64,000 nucleotides of DNA from Wenjunlia tyrosinilytica (lineage in GTDB: Bacteria > Actinomycetota > Actinomycetes > Streptomycetales > Streptomycetaceae), in contig NZ_BMMS01000020.1 of assembly GCF_014646055.1 (NCBI RefSeq), positions 62,294 through 126,293 on the forward strand. Direction: 5' to 3'. The notes beneath the pieces are model-generated. The model had not been told where the DNA came from. It saw only the letters and a program-made list of their open reading frames with translations, and ran no database searches. The position numbers and the translations under genes were made by a program. Shown here piece after piece: positions 44,092 to 53,660 of the stretch. Each line of letters starts with the position of its first letter. Position 1 is the first letter of the stretch.

Positions 44092-44535
44092 TCAGCCATA
44101 AGTGCGCTCGGCGGTGAATTTCAGGGCGTCGAGCCAGCCGTGCATGGATTCCGACAAGGCGGCGCCCATGCCGTCCGGGTCCGCTTCGACAGGCTCACCT
44201 GTCCAGGACTCCTGGGAGGTGACTCGCGTACCGTCCTCGGTCTCCTGGAAGGTCCAGATGTGGACACCCTGGATGCCGTGGGCCAAACCGCCCCAGACGG
44301 TGCGGCGCAGCGGATGGACTTGCGCGATCGTGGAACTGATGCTCAGGCTGGGCGTATCCCAGTCGAAGGCGTTGCCCTCGGTGAACGGTCCACGCAGTAC
44401 CGCCTTGGTGATGCCGGCGTTCCAGCTCGGCCAGGCGTTGACGTCGGTGTGCAGCCGCCAAAGGGTCTCGGGGGTGGCGTTGATGGTCCTGTGCAGCTCG
44501 ACGGTGACGTAGGCGGTGTGGACGATGTGCTTCAT
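44092..44535 (-). CDS. SRPBCC (polyketide-cyclase/dehydrase-like) protein
   Basis: A 147-aa START/Bet-v1-fold protein: VELHRTINATPETLWRLHTD, WPSWNAGITKAVLRG, GGLAHGIQGVHIWTFQETED, and a long C-terminal helix (LSESMHGWLDALKFTAE). AAGGAAACAG precedes the ATG. Likely binds a hydrophobic ligand. The stretch 44536-44846 before the ABC operon shows nothing else. Confidence 0.85.
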   Translation of the reverse strand: MKHIVHTAYVTVELHRTINATPETLWRLHTDVNAWPSWNAGITKAVLRGPFTEGNAFDWDTPSLSISSTIAQVHPLRRTVWGGLAHGIQGVHIWTFQETEDGTRVTSQESWTGEPVEADPDGMGAALSESMHGWLDALKFTAERTYG

Positions 44536-44846
44536 CTGTTTCCTTGTCGAGTGTGTCGCGGGGGGCCGCGGTCGGTGCAACCTGTGGCCGCGCCCGAGGA
44601 GAGCACGTTGGCTGCCCGTCTCCACGCCCCAGCAGCCCTGGACGCCGGAGGCGACGCCGCATCGAACAGCGCGGGCTCCGTGCGGAGTGGGTCTTTGCCG
44701 TCGCTTCACCCGCTGCGGCAACCCTGTCCCGGAGTAGTGGGCCAAATCCAGGCCGGTCCGGTGTTCACCCGCGCCCACTGGTGCTCGCACAGCCGCCGGG
44801 GTCGCTTGCGTGAACCGGGCGGAGCACGTGGGCACGGTCACGCCGC

Positions 44847-46076
44847 TCAGTCGGCTGCCCGCAGAGCGCCCGTGGGTGACAGGCGCGCGGCGCGCAGGGC
44901 AGGGTACAGCCCGGCGACGGTGCCGACGGCGACGGCCGTGGCCGGTCCGGTGGCCGCCCAGGTGACGGGGAGGGTGGCGGGCCAGCCGTGGGCTGCGGCG
45001 TATCCGTAGACCACGGTGGCGCCCAGGACGAGCCCGGCGAGGCCGCCCAGGAGCCCGAGCAGGACGGCCTCGATGAGGAACTGGACGGCGATCTGGCCCT
45101 GCCGCGCGCCCAGCGCCCGGCGCAGGCCGACTTCGCCGCGGCGCTCCATGACGCCGACGACCATGGTGTTGGCGATGCCCACGCCTCCCACCAGGAGCGC
45201 CACCGCGGCGAGCGAGAGCACCAAGCCGCTGAGGGTGTCCTTGGTCTCGGTGCGGGCTTTGAGGAGGTCGGAGGGGCGGGAAACGGAAACCAGGTGGGGG
45301 GCTGCGGGGTTTGCGGTGGCTCCGGCGATGGCCTGGACCTCGGCGACCTTGTCGGGGCGGGCGCGGACGTAGATGGTGGAGGGGGTGCGGTCGCCGCCGA
45401 GGTGGGCGGTGGCCTGCGCGCCGCCGACGAGGGCGCTTTCGTCGATCTCGGGGGCCAGCTCGCTGTGCTGGAGGATCCCCAGGACGGCGTACCACTGCCC
45501 GCTGGTTCGCTCGCCGTCGCGTGTGATCCAGACTTTCTGCCCGGGGGCGGTGACCGCCAGGCGATTTGCCGCGCCGGCACCGAGGACCACCGTCGGGAGT
45601 CTTTCGGTACCCCGGTCGAGCCAGCGGCCGGAGCGCATCCCCACGCGCAGGGTGTCGAGGAGGTGGAGCCGGGCGGAGCGCACGGACAGGCCGTTGGTCT
45701 GGTTCTCGGAAACGTACTTGGTGCGGTAGATGGCGGCCTTGGTGTCGCCGGTGGCGCTGGTCTGCTGGACGGACGCGATGGCGCCGAGCATGGTCACGGA
45801 CTCCTTCGGCAGCGGCACCGGCCGCTGGTCCGGGTCGGTACCGGGTGAGACGGTGACCAGGTTGCTGCCGAGCCGGTCGAGCCGGTCGAGGAGGTGGGCC
45901 TGGTTGGAGGCGGAGATTCCGGTCACCGCGACGACCGCGGCGATGCCCAGCGCGATACCGAGGGCGGACAGCGCTGAGCGCAGCCTCCGTGTGCGGGGGC
46001 CGATCAGGCCCAGGCGCAGCAGGTCGGCCGGGCGCAGCCTGGCGGGGCGCGGCAGTGACATGCGAGGGTCCGTCAT
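44847..46076 (-). CDS. MacB/FtsX-type ABC transporter permease
   Basis: A 409-aa permease: one N-terminal membrane helix (LSALGIALGIAAVVAVTGIS), a large extracytoplasmic MacB_PCD domain, and three C-terminal helices (AAVALLVGGVGIANTMVVGV, LLGLLGGLAGLVLGATVVYG). The RREVGLRRALGA-like signature reads RRGEVGLRRALGARQGQIAV. Last gene of a four-gene operon; its start overlaps the ATPase stop by 4 nt. Confidence 0.93.
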   Translation of the reverse strand: MTDPRMSLPRPARLRPADLLRLGLIGPRTRRLRSALSALGIALGIAAVVAVTGISASNQAHLLDRLDRLGSNLVTVSPGTDPDQRPVPLPKESVTMLGAIASVQQTSATGDTKAAIYRTKYVSENQTNGLSVRSARLHLLDTLRVGMRSGRWLDRGTERLPTVVLGAGAANRLAVTAPGQKVWITRDGERTSGQWYAVLGILQHSELAPEIDESALVGGAQATAHLGGDRTPSTIYVRARPDKVAEVQAIAGATANPAAPHLVSVSRPSDLLKARTETKDTLSGLVLSLAAVALLVGGVGIANTMVVGVMERRGEVGLRRALGARQGQIAVQFLIEAVLLGLLGGLAGLVLGATVVYGYAAAHGWPATLPVTWAATGPATAVAVGTVAGLYPALRAARLSPTGALRAAD

Positions 46077-46876
46077 GTGGGCCCGCCCTCTGAGCGGCCG
46101 CGAGTGTCGAGACCGAGTCCCGAGGCCGCGCCGATGTGCGTGACCGCGCTGTCTTCCCCGACTGCGATGCGGCCGCCGACATGTTCGTCGAACGCGATCC
46201 GGCCGTCCTGGATCCCGATCCGGCGTGGGAAGGAGGCGGCGAGATCGCGGTCGTGGGTGATGACGAGGACGGTGGTGCCGTCGGTGTTGAGGCTCCGCAG
46301 AACCTCCATGACGCCGTGTCCGGAGGTGGTGTCGAGGGCCCCTGTGGGCTCGTCGGCCAGGAGCAGCCCGGGGCGGCCGACGACGGCGCGGGCGATGGCC
46401 ACGCGCTGCTTCTCACCGCCGGAGAGCTGGTCGGGATGGTGGTCGAGGCGGTGTCCGAGGCCGAGGTCGCTCAGGGCTTGGACCGCGCGTTCGCGGCGTC
46501 TGCGGGCGCTCTCCCCGGTGTAGAGCAGGCCGGTGGCGACGTTCTCGACGGTGGTCAGCCCGGGCAGCAGGAAGAACTGCTGGAAGACGAAGCCGATACG
46601 GCGGGCTCGCAGCGCGGCCACCTGGCGGTCGGACAGGTCGGCGAGGTCGTGGCCCTCCAGGGCGATATGGCCGAAGGTGGGCCGGTCCAGTGTCCCGATC
46701 AGGGCGAGGAGCGTGGACTTGCCGGAGCCGGAGGGGCCAACGACGGCAAGGAGCTCGCCGGGGGCGACGGCCAGGTCGACGCCGTGGAGGATGCGCAGCG
46801 GCGGGGTACCGTACTCCTTCACGACGTCGCGCAGGAGCAGGGCCGGGGCCGGTGGCCGCTTCGGGGGCGCGCTCAT
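46073..46876 (-). CDS. ABC transporter ATP-binding protein (MacB/LolD type)
   Basis: A 267-aa ATPase: Walker A GPSGSGKSTLLALIG, Q-loop FVFQQFFLLPGL, signature LSGGEKQRVAIARAV, Walker B LLLADEPTGALD, H-switch LVITHD. Energises the MacB-type permease, as part of a periplasm-spanning-like efflux or mechanotransmission complex. Overlaps genes on both sides by 4 nt. Confidence 0.96.
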   Translation of the reverse strand: MSAPPKRPPAPALLLRDVVKEYGTPPLRILHGVDLAVAPGELLAVVGPSGSGKSTLLALIGTLDRPTFGHIALEGHDLADLSDRQVAALRARRIGFVFQQFFLLPGLTTVENVATGLLYTGESARRRRERAVQALSDLGLGHRLDHHPDQLSGGEKQRVAIARAVVGRPGLLLADEPTGALDTTSGHGVMEVLRSLNTDGTTVLVITHDRDLAASFPRRIGIQDGRIAFDEHVGGRIAVGEDSAVTHIGAASGLGLDTRGRSEGGPT

Positions 46877-48042
46877 GACGGGATCACCACCTTGTCGCCT
46901 TCGCTGAGTCGACCGGCGACCGGCGTGATCTGGGCGCGGGCGTCGACGATCAGTCCGACCCGGACCCGGACCCGGACCGGTTGCGCCGCCCCCGGGCGTA
47001 CAACCTCCACGCCGTAGCCGCCTTCGGGGCGGGCGAGCAGGGCGGTGACGGGGACCACGAGCGTGTCCTCGGCCTTGTCCTCGGGGACGGTGAGGGTGAC
47101 CGCGGGCCGGGCGTGGTCGAGTGCCGACTTGGCCTTCTTCTGGTCGGTGAGTGCGATGGTGGCGGTGGCCTTGTCCTGACCGCCGGCCGTTCCTGAGCCT
47201 GCGCCGGCTGCCCCGCCACCACCGCCCGCCGTGGCGTCATCGTCGGCGCCTTGGCCGCCGTCCGCGCCGGAGCCGCGGGTGATCTGCTTGACCTCGCCCT
47301 TGGTGGCGCTGCCCGTGCCGAGCCGGACGGTGACCTTGCTGCCCGGCGCGAGCTGAGCGATCTGCTCGTCGTCGAGCCCGACAGTCGCGAAGACTCCCGG
47401 CCTGGTGACCTTCAGTACGGTGGTGCCCGAGCCCGCTACGGCGGTGCCTCCGAGTTTGGCGGAGACCTCCTCCACTCGTACGGCCCGGTCCCGCAGCACG
47501 ACGACGCGGCCGAGTTCGACCCTGCCCGTCCGCTTCAGGCCGTGGGCCTTCTGCCAGCGCTTGACGGCGGCCGCTGTCCCGTCCGTGAACTCCTCGTCGA
47601 CGGTCATGCTGGTGGCGTCCGCGTAGCCGAGGTCGGTCAGGTTGCGTTCCAGCTCCTGGACGTCGGGGCCCGTCACGCCCGTGGCGAGTTCGCGCCAGAA
47701 GGGCCGGGACCCGGCGAACAGAACGACTGGCTCGCCGTTGAGCTCGTAGAGCACGCCTCCCGCCTCGATCCGGTCGCCGGGCCGCGGCAGCCCGGTGAAC
47801 GTGCCCTGTCCCTGCCCGACGACATCGGTGGCCGGGCCGTGACCGAGCTTGCCGGTCAGCTCCAGACCGGAGGTCAGCGTGGTCCGCTGTACGGTGGCGG
47901 TCGACGGTGCCCCGCCGCCGTCATGGCCGCTGCCCTGCCCGCGGGTGTCGGAGCGCCAGGGCTGCTGGGCGGCAGCCACGGCGCCCCCTGCCAGGGCGAT
48001 CACGACGGCGGCGGCGACCCCGGTGCGCCGGGCGGGCTTCAT
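46873..48042 (-). CDS. Efflux adaptor (membrane-fusion-like) protein with peptidoglycan-binding domain
   Basis: A 389-aa protein with an N-terminal membrane anchor (GVAAAVVIALAGGAVAAAQQ) and a PG_binding_1-like domain (GVTGPDVQELERNLTDLGYA, TAAAVKRWQKAHGL). Beta-barrel/lipoyl-like segments follow, then a Gly/Ala-rich low-complexity linker (about residues 265-295) and a C-terminal domain ending GRLSEGDKVVIPS. This layout is typical of actinobacterial HlyD-like adaptors of MacB-type ABC systems. Overlaps the lipoprotein gene by 4 nt. Confidence 0.88.
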   Translation of the reverse strand: MKPARRTGVAAAVVIALAGGAVAAAQQPWRSDTRGQGSGHDGGGAPSTATVQRTTLTSGLELTGKLGHGPATDVVGQGQGTFTGLPRPGDRIEAGGVLYELNGEPVVLFAGSRPFWRELATGVTGPDVQELERNLTDLGYADATSMTVDEEFTDGTAAAVKRWQKAHGLKRTGRVELGRVVVLRDRAVRVEEVSAKLGGTAVAGSGTTVLKVTRPGVFATVGLDDEQIAQLAPGSKVTVRLGTGSATKGEVKQITRGSGADGGQGADDDATAGGGGGAAGAGSGTAGGQDKATATIALTDQKKAKSALDHARPAVTLTVPEDKAEDTLVVPVTALLARPEGGYGVEVVRPGAAQPVRVRVRVGLIVDARAQITPVAGRLSEGDKVVIPS

Positions 48043-48575
48043 TCGCCGGCCTTCTGCGGCTTCTCGGCAGCGAACGGGACGTCGGGGTAGTCCTTGCCGC
48101 AGATCCCGAACGCCTTGTTCCACGCCTTGGGGTCCACACCCGTGGGCGTCACAAGGGTGTCGGGCTGCTTGGGCTCGGGGTCGGCCATGTCCGGTACCCC
48201 GTTCTTACGCAGGCACGTGGCCAGCCCGCGCGCCTGCTTGATGCTCTCCGAGTCCGGCTTGGCGCGGCCGAGCTGCTGCATGCCCGGGACCTTGGAGTTG
48301 CACTTCTTGACGGCCTCGGCCATCGCCTTGTCCGAGTCGCCGGGACGGCCCGCCGGCATCACGATCTGGCCGTCCTGGGTCATCTTCACCTGGGTCTGGC
48401 CCGCGTCGTGCATGCACTGCAGCCACCTGCGGCGGGTGCCGTCGTCCTCCTTGCCCACGACCGGCTTCTTGTCCTCGGCCTCCTTGGAGCAGGCGGTCGT
48501 CAGGGTCAAGGCGGCTACGGTGGCGAGCAGAGCCCCGGCGACTCGTACGCCTTGTGCGGTGGTCCTGGTACGCAT
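48039..48575 (-). CDS. Lipoprotein of the ABC efflux operon
   Basis: A 178-aa lipoprotein: signal peptide with lipobox LTTAC (Cys about 29), then a charged domain with four further cysteines (LQCMHDAG, VKKCNSK, ATCLRKNG, FGICGKDY). First gene of the operon, divergent from the response regulator. Small Cys-containing lipoproteins of this kind commonly accompany such MacB/two-component loci; the specific role is unknown. Confidence 0.85.
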   Translation of the reverse strand: MRTRTTAQGVRVAGALLATVAALTLTTACSKEAEDKKPVVGKEDDGTRRRWLQCMHDAGQTQVKMTQDGQIVMPAGRPGDSDKAMAEAVKKCNSKVPGMQQLGRAKPDSESIKQARGLATCLRKNGVPDMADPEPKQPDTLVTPTGVDPKAWNKAFGICGKDYPDVPFAAEKPQKAGE

Positions 48576-48653
48576 GGCGGTCCAACCTCTCGTGGTGTTC
48601 GGGTTCCGTGAAAGATGGTGGACTGAGCCTGGTGAGCGGGCCGTGACATATCG

Positions 48654-48670
48654 CTAACCGCGGACTAACC
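48654..48670. promoter_or_regulatory. 11-bp-spaced direct repeats, possible response-regulator site
   Basis: CTAACC at 48654-48659 and 48665-48670, spaced 11 bp, in the divergent region between the lipoprotein and response-regulator genes. This spacing suits tandem OmpR-type monomers. Inferred. Confidence 0.45.
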
Positions 48671-48740
48671 GGGGGCCCCGCATGCTGACAGCAGCCGGCT
48701 GGGAGGCCGTGCCATGGCGAACAGGAAAGAAGGGCGGCCG

Positions 48741-49394
48741 ATGCGGATACTCGTCGTCGAGGATGATGAAGAACTGGCCCGGACCATCGCCGACGGCCTG
48801 CGCTACGAGGGAATGAGCACGGATCTCGCCCACGACGGCGGCAAGGCCCTGGAGATGGCCTCGGCGGCCGAATACGACGTGCTGGTTCTGGACCGCGACC
48901 TGCCGGTGATCGACGGCGACGCCGTGTGCCGCACCCTGACCGCCATGGGGCACCCGGCCCGGATTCTCATGCTCACCGCCGCCGGCACCCTCAACGACAT
49001 CGTCCATGGCCTCGGCCAAGGCGCCGACGACTACCTCGCCAAACCCTTCTCATACCTCGAACTGGTCGCCCGGCTACGTGCCCTCGGCCGTCGCGGACCC
49101 GCCGGTGCGCCGACTGTGCTGGAACGGCGCGGCGTACGCGTGGACACGGTCCGCCGCATGGCCGAGCGGGACGGCAGGCTGCTGCGGCTGACCCCGAAAG
49201 AACTGGACGTGCTCGAGGTGCTCCTGGAGGCGGACGGCGGTGCGCTGCGTCCTGCCGAGCTGCTGAAGCTCGTATGGGACGCCGACATCGATCCCCGGAG
49301 CACCATCGCCAAAGTCACCGTGCACCAGCTGCGCCGCAAGCTCGGCGATCCACCACTGATCGAGACCGTGCCCGGCTTCGGATACCGACTGTGA
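48741..49394 (+). CDS. OmpR-family response regulator
   Basis: A 217-aa regulator: receiver with DD (VVEDDEELA), phospho-Asp in VLVLDRDLPVIDG, Lys in DDYLAKPFSYLEL, and a winged-HTH output domain (LTPKELDVLEVLLEADGGAL, VHQLRRKLGD, TVPGFGYRL). Start at ATG 48741 after AGAAGGGCGG; an upstream ATG at 48714 would add nine non-homologous residues. Its stop overlaps the kinase GTG start. Likely controls the divergent ABC operon. Confidence 0.95.
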   Translation: MRILVVEDDEELARTIADGLRYEGMSTDLAHDGGKALEMASAAEYDVLVLDRDLPVIDGDAVCRTLTAMGHPARILMLTAAGTLNDIVHGLGQGADDYLAKPFSYLELVARLRALGRRGPAGAPTVLERRGVRVDTVRRMAERDGRLLRLTPKELDVLEVLLEADGGALRPAELLKLVWDADIDPRSTIAKVTVHQLRRKLGDPPLIETVPGFGYRL

Positions 49395-50599
49395 ACCCGC
49401 CCTCGCTGCGTTTCCCGCGGCTGCCCTGCCTCCCCGCCCCTCGCCACGGCCTGACGATCCGCACCCGCTTGGCGCTGCTCAACTCGGCGGTGTTCATGGC
49501 CGGGGGCGGCGCGATTCTGGCGCTCGCGTGGCTCAGTGCCCGGGAGATCATCGACAAGCACAGGTCCATGCTCACCGCGGCCTCCGTACCCGCGACTCCT
49601 CCCGCAGGAGCCGGAGCCGCCCCACCCAACCCGCACCCGGCCACCCCGCGGTCGGCGGTGGCGGCGCGGGAGTTCTCCGCGTTCCAGGACGAGGTGCTGG
49701 CGGACCTGCTGCGATGGTCATTCGTCATCCTCGTCGCCTTCCTCGCCCTGTCCCTGCTGGCGACCTGGTGGACCGCCCGGCAGTCACTGGGCCGTATCGG
49801 CCGTGTCACCGCCGCCGCGCGGCACATCGGCGAGGGAAACCTTGACGCCCGGCTCGCCCTGGTGGGTCCGCAGGACGAGGTGAAGGAACTCGGTGACACC
49901 TTCGACACCATGCTCGACCGTCTGGAACGCAGCTTCACCGACCAGCGGCGCTTTGCCGCCCACGCCTCCCACGAGTTGCGCACCCCGATCGCCCTCCAGC
50001 GCGCGGCCCTGGAGATCCCCCTGATCCAGGGCCGCGTGCCCACCGACCTCGAACCCGACATCCGCCGCGCTCTGGCGGCAACCGAGCGCAGCGAGGCCCT
50101 CATCTCCGCTCTGCTGGCCCTGGCTCGTGGTGAGAGCGGCATCCTCACCCCCCGCCCCACCGATCTCGCCGACCTGGCCCGGTCGGCCATCACGGACATC
50201 CGGGCCGAGACGGATCAGAACGACGTGAGGCTCGAAGCCGACCTCCAGTGGGCGCAGGTCGCAGGTGACATCACACTGCTCGCCCAACTCGTGGCGAACC
50301 TGGTGGCCAACGCCGTACGCCACAATGTGCCGGGCGGATCCGTACACGTACGGACCGGCACCACCGGGTCCGGGGCCTTCGTCGAGGTGTCCAACACCGG
50401 CCCGACCATCGACCCGGCGGACCTCCCCGACCTCTTCAAGCCCTTCCGCCGCGGCACCCGTCGCGGCAAGGGCTCCGGCCTCGGCCTGTCCGTCGTCCGC
50501 TCTGTCACCGACACCCACCACGGCATCCTCAGCGCCCGCCCCAACGCGGTGGGAGGGGGCCTGACCCTGCGCGTGGACATCCCGGCATCGGGCGCGTGA
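49391..50599 (+). CDS. Sensor histidine kinase
   Basis: A 402-aa membrane kinase: two transmembrane helices (ALLNSAVFMAGGGAILALAW; WSFVILVAFLALSLLATWW) around a short Pro/Ala-rich extracellular loop. HAMP region, H-box ASHELRTPIALQ, N-box QLVANLVANAVRHN, and G-box GKGSGLGLSVV follow. GTG start overlaps the response regulator stop by 4 nt. The small sensor loop suggests it senses membrane-active compounds, fitting an efflux-system regulator. Confidence 0.95.
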   Translation: MNPPSLRFPRLPCLPAPRHGLTIRTRLALLNSAVFMAGGGAILALAWLSAREIIDKHRSMLTAASVPATPPAGAGAAPPNPHPATPRSAVAAREFSAFQDEVLADLLRWSFVILVAFLALSLLATWWTARQSLGRIGRVTAAARHIGEGNLDARLALVGPQDEVKELGDTFDTMLDRLERSFTDQRRFAAHASHELRTPIALQRAALEIPLIQGRVPTDLEPDIRRALAATERSEALISALLALARGESGILTPRPTDLADLARSAITDIRAETDQNDVRLEADLQWAQVAGDITLLAQLVANLVANAVRHNVPGGSVHVRTGTTGSGAFVEVSNTGPTIDPADLPDLFKPFRRGTRRGKGSGLGLSVVRSVTDTHHGILSARPNAVGGGLTLRVDIPASGA

Positions 50600-51345
50600 C
50601 ACGCACATCCACGGCCGGCCGGTGGGCTTGCCATTGCGGCGGTGGCAACGCCATCGGTGGACACTGCCTGCGTAGTGCCGCGGCCGTCGCTGACCGGCCC
50701 TCCCGAGTCCCCGTCCCCCCCATTCTCGCGCCGCCCGGCACCGCGCCTTCGAGCTGGTGGACACCGTTGTCCCGCCCGGTTGCGGCGGCGATGAAACCGA
50801 CCAGTGTCCGCCTCGTGTCCGTGGTGGCCCATCACCTGGTCGATCGCGTGGCGTACTGATCGGGGGCGCGGTTCCTCCCGCGCGATGCCGTCATGTCGGC
50901 AGTGGACCGGATCCGCATACATGAGCAGTGCTGGACAGATGAGTGGACTTCTGGATGGGCAGTCACCGCCAGCAGCATGAGCCGTCGACGCCAGTGGAGA
51001 CAGGAGCAGAAGCGAGCACCGCGACGCCGAGTTGTTCCCGTGCCGAGGTGCAGCGTGCAAAGAGACTGGCCGCGCGACGAGAAGGGGAGTCCGGGTGGCA
51101 CCGGTGGGGAGTAGGTCCTCGCCCTACGGCGCGGCAGATCGCACCCGAGTGAACGGGCGTTCGTGTGGGGCGAGACGAATCGGCCTCGGAGCGTCGCCGG
51201 GGCCGACGGCGCTCCATCAACGCCGCCTCCTTCTCCGGGGAACACCTCACCAGTTCGTCACCCGCCGCCTCAGGCGGCCAGGCCTCACGTGCCGCAGCGG
51301 TTGCGACGGCTGCCTGTCCACATCCAGGGAAAGGATCGTTATTGC
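50600..51345. other. Long region upstream of ATPase/HTH gene 2, no gene recognised
   Basis: No frame carries a recognisable motif. It contains a diverged copy of the SARP promoter and leader (50922 to about 51010), described separately. Confidence 0.5.
50922..50978 (+). promoter_or_regulatory. Triple YGAGCA promoter element, SARP-type copy
   Basis: TGAGCA (50922), TGGACA (50932), TGGGCA (50956), -10-like CAGCAT (50973-50978), with the standard spacing. The following bases (CATGAGCCGTCG, then GAGACAGGAGCAG) match the leader of the SARP gene at 21.7 kb. The next gene is ATPase/HTH paralogue 2, 370 bp on. Confidence 0.65.
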
Positions 51346-53364
51346 ATGACGAGCGAGACATTGGGACGACGTCTGACGGCCGCACGGCAGCGAGCATTCG
51401 TCGGCCGAGAGTCAGAACTGGACATATTCCGGGAATCGTTGCGGGCTGCTGATGGCTCCCGACCGGTTCTCTTTGTCCACGGCCCCGGAGGGGTTGGCAA
51501 GACCGCCCTACTCGGTCAATTCGCCAGGATCGCGCGCGCTGCGGGTCGACGGGTCGTGCACATCGAAGGCCGCCTGCTCCAACCCTGCACATCCGCCTAC
51601 GCGGCCGCTGCGACAGCAGCGTCCGACGAGCCGGGTTCCGTACTCCTCGTCGACTCCCTCGAACAGTGCCCGGCCATGGAGACCTGGTTCATGGGAGAGT
51701 TTCTCCACCGGGCCCCACTCGGGATGACCGTGGTTCTGGCGGGCCGTGATGCCCCCGACGTCCACTGGACTGCGGACTCCGGCTGGGCGGAGGTGCTGAG
51801 TGTGCTCCCCCTGTCCGAGCTGTCCGAATCGGAATCCAGCCGCCTCCTGACACTCAAAGGCGTCCCGGAGGAGCAGCATGCAGCGGTGCTGTCCGTAACC
51901 GGGGGGAGCCCACTGGCTCTGTCACTGGCCGCTGCCCCCGGCATCGCCCGGAATTCCGGCCCGCGGTGGGAGGCCGAGCAGGCAGTCATCGACAGGGCGC
52001 TTCCTCATTTGCTTGGGGAGAACCCATCCTCGGCCGCTCGTCAGGCGTTGGACGTCTGCGCCCTTGCGCCAGTCACCTCCGAGGCCTTACTTCGCGCCGT
52101 CCTGGGCGGTGATGCGCACCGCCTCTTCACCTGGCTGCGCGCGCGGCCCTTCATCACCTCGGTCGCCAGGGGCCTGTATCCGTTCGACGCCGTGCGTGCC
52201 GCGTTGAGACGGGACCTGGCCTGGCGGGATCCCGACACATTCACCGACCTGGTCGCCAAGCTCCGGCTCGTCCTGCTCTCCCGGGTGCGCACCGCCTCCG
52301 AAGCACAACTGCCCGAAGCGGTGAACGATCTGTTGTTCCTCTCCCAACCCTTCCGCACTCGCCCGCCCCGACCCGCACAACAGGTCCATGAAGCGCACTA
52401 CGCTCCACGTGATCGCGAAGAAATCCTGGAGCTGGCTGCCCGGGCCGAGGGCAAGGCAACGGCCGCCCTCGTCGCCCGATGGCTCGACCGCAACCCCACA
52501 GCCTTCTGCGTGCACCGCTCGGTCGGGCAGCGGGCAATCCTCGGCTTCTCCACATGGTTGCGACTGGCAAGCCCTGACGACACGGACTGGGACCCAATCG
52601 TCCATGCCGCTTGGGAACACGCGCGGACGCACGCACCTCTGCGCACAGGTGAACACATCGCGGTGGCACGCTTCGCCGTGGCCTCCCCGTCGTGCGACGG
52701 GGCACCGTCACTGCTCGACATGATGCAAAGGCGTGCTTTGGGCGAGAGTCTGCGCGCCGAGAGGTTGGGATGGGCTTTCGCGGTCTTCAACCATGACCCG
52801 CTGCCCGGCACCGCGGCACCGCACTTCGGCATGCCGCCCATCGAGCAGTGGGTCGAAGTCGGTGCCCGCCGCTACGGCCTGTGTGCCCAGGACTGGCGGA
52901 CCGATCCGGCTGCCGGCTGGCTGGAGCGCCCACCCGCCGTCGCCCCGCTGAGACGCGCCGAGCCGAGCCGCGCCCCGCTGACGGTTCTGAGTCATGCCGA
53001 GTTCGACGAGGCAGTGCGCGAGGCCCTGCGCAATCTCCACAAACCCGAGCTTCTCGAGCTGAGTCCGCTCACCAAGTGCCGGATCGTGGCCGAGCACGAC
53101 ACCGATCTCCACAGCGTTCTCACCACCGCTATAGAGGCACTCCTCCTGGAGCGCGGAGGCACCAGAGGGCACCGCGCCCTGACGGCCCTGTACGTCCGGG
53201 GAGCTCCCACTCAGCAGGCGGCCGCCCTACGGCTCGGACTGCCTTTCAGCACGTACCGAAGGCACCTCACCGCGGCTGTCAGACATGTGCGCGCCTCGCT
53301 GTGGCAGCACGAACTCCACGGCACGCCCGTCACAGGACGGCTCCCTCCCACCCTGCGGCCATGA
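51346..53364 (+). CDS. P-loop ATPase/HTH regulator, paralogue 2
   Basis: A 672-aa protein with the same architecture as the regulators at 41719 and 54208: RAFVGRESEL at the start, Walker A FVHGPGGVGKTALLGQF, Walker B SVLLVDSLEQC, a long helical middle and the C-terminal HTH (QQAAALRLGLPFSTYRRHLT). It is the most diverged of the three. Ends at a strong terminator and faces secreted copy E. Role inferred as a transcription regulator from the C-terminal HTH. Confidence 0.82.
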   Translation: MTSETLGRRLTAARQRAFVGRESELDIFRESLRAADGSRPVLFVHGPGGVGKTALLGQFARIARAAGRRVVHIEGRLLQPCTSAYAAAATAASDEPGSVLLVDSLEQCPAMETWFMGEFLHRAPLGMTVVLAGRDAPDVHWTADSGWAEVLSVLPLSELSESESSRLLTLKGVPEEQHAAVLSVTGGSPLALSLAAAPGIARNSGPRWEAEQAVIDRALPHLLGENPSSAARQALDVCALAPVTSEALLRAVLGGDAHRLFTWLRARPFITSVARGLYPFDAVRAALRRDLAWRDPDTFTDLVAKLRLVLLSRVRTASEAQLPEAVNDLLFLSQPFRTRPPRPAQQVHEAHYAPRDREEILELAARAEGKATAALVARWLDRNPTAFCVHRSVGQRAILGFSTWLRLASPDDTDWDPIVHAAWEHARTHAPLRTGEHIAVARFAVASPSCDGAPSLLDMMQRRALGESLRAERLGWAFAVFNHDPLPGTAAPHFGMPPIEQWVEVGARRYGLCAQDWRTDPAAGWLERPPAVAPLRRAEPSRAPLTVLSHAEFDEAVREALRNLHKPELLELSPLTKCRIVAEHDTDLHSVLTTAIEALLLERGGTRGHRALTALYVRGAPTQQAAALRLGLPFSTYRRHLTAAVRHVRASLWQHELHGTPVTGRLPPTLRP

Positions 53365-53370
53365 CGGCGG

Positions 53371-53411
53371 GACTCCATCTTGCCCAGGTCCGCCTCGGGC
53401 AAGATGGAGTC
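53371..53411 (+). terminator. Strong hairpin terminator
   Basis: GACTCCATCTTGCCC pairs perfectly with GGGCAAGATGGAGTC around an 11-nt loop, 6 bp after the regulator stop. Confidence 0.85.
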
Positions 53412-53623
53412 CACATTGCGACGATCCAAGAGAGCGTCCGGTCACCGTGGGAGAACCGACTGTCCCCCTTGGCCCAAGCGGGTGCTGGTCGAGGACGGCA
53501 CGCCGCCCCCCAGGGGTGTGCGGAGCACCCGTCCGCCCTCAGCAGGGCTGCCTCATGTGCCGAACAGGTCGAAGCGGCCGGGTGAGGGCACCCTTTCGTC
53601 CACGGACTTCCTGATGCCACGCC

Positions 53624-53649
53624 GCGCCGAGGGATGAGCCCCTCGGCGC
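53624..53649 (-). terminator. Hairpin terminator of copy E gene
   Basis: A 10-bp stem (GCGCCGAGGG and CCCTCGGCGC) with a 6-nt loop, 12 bp beyond the stop of copy E. Confidence 0.7.
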
Positions 53650-53660
53650 CGGCAGGTGGT

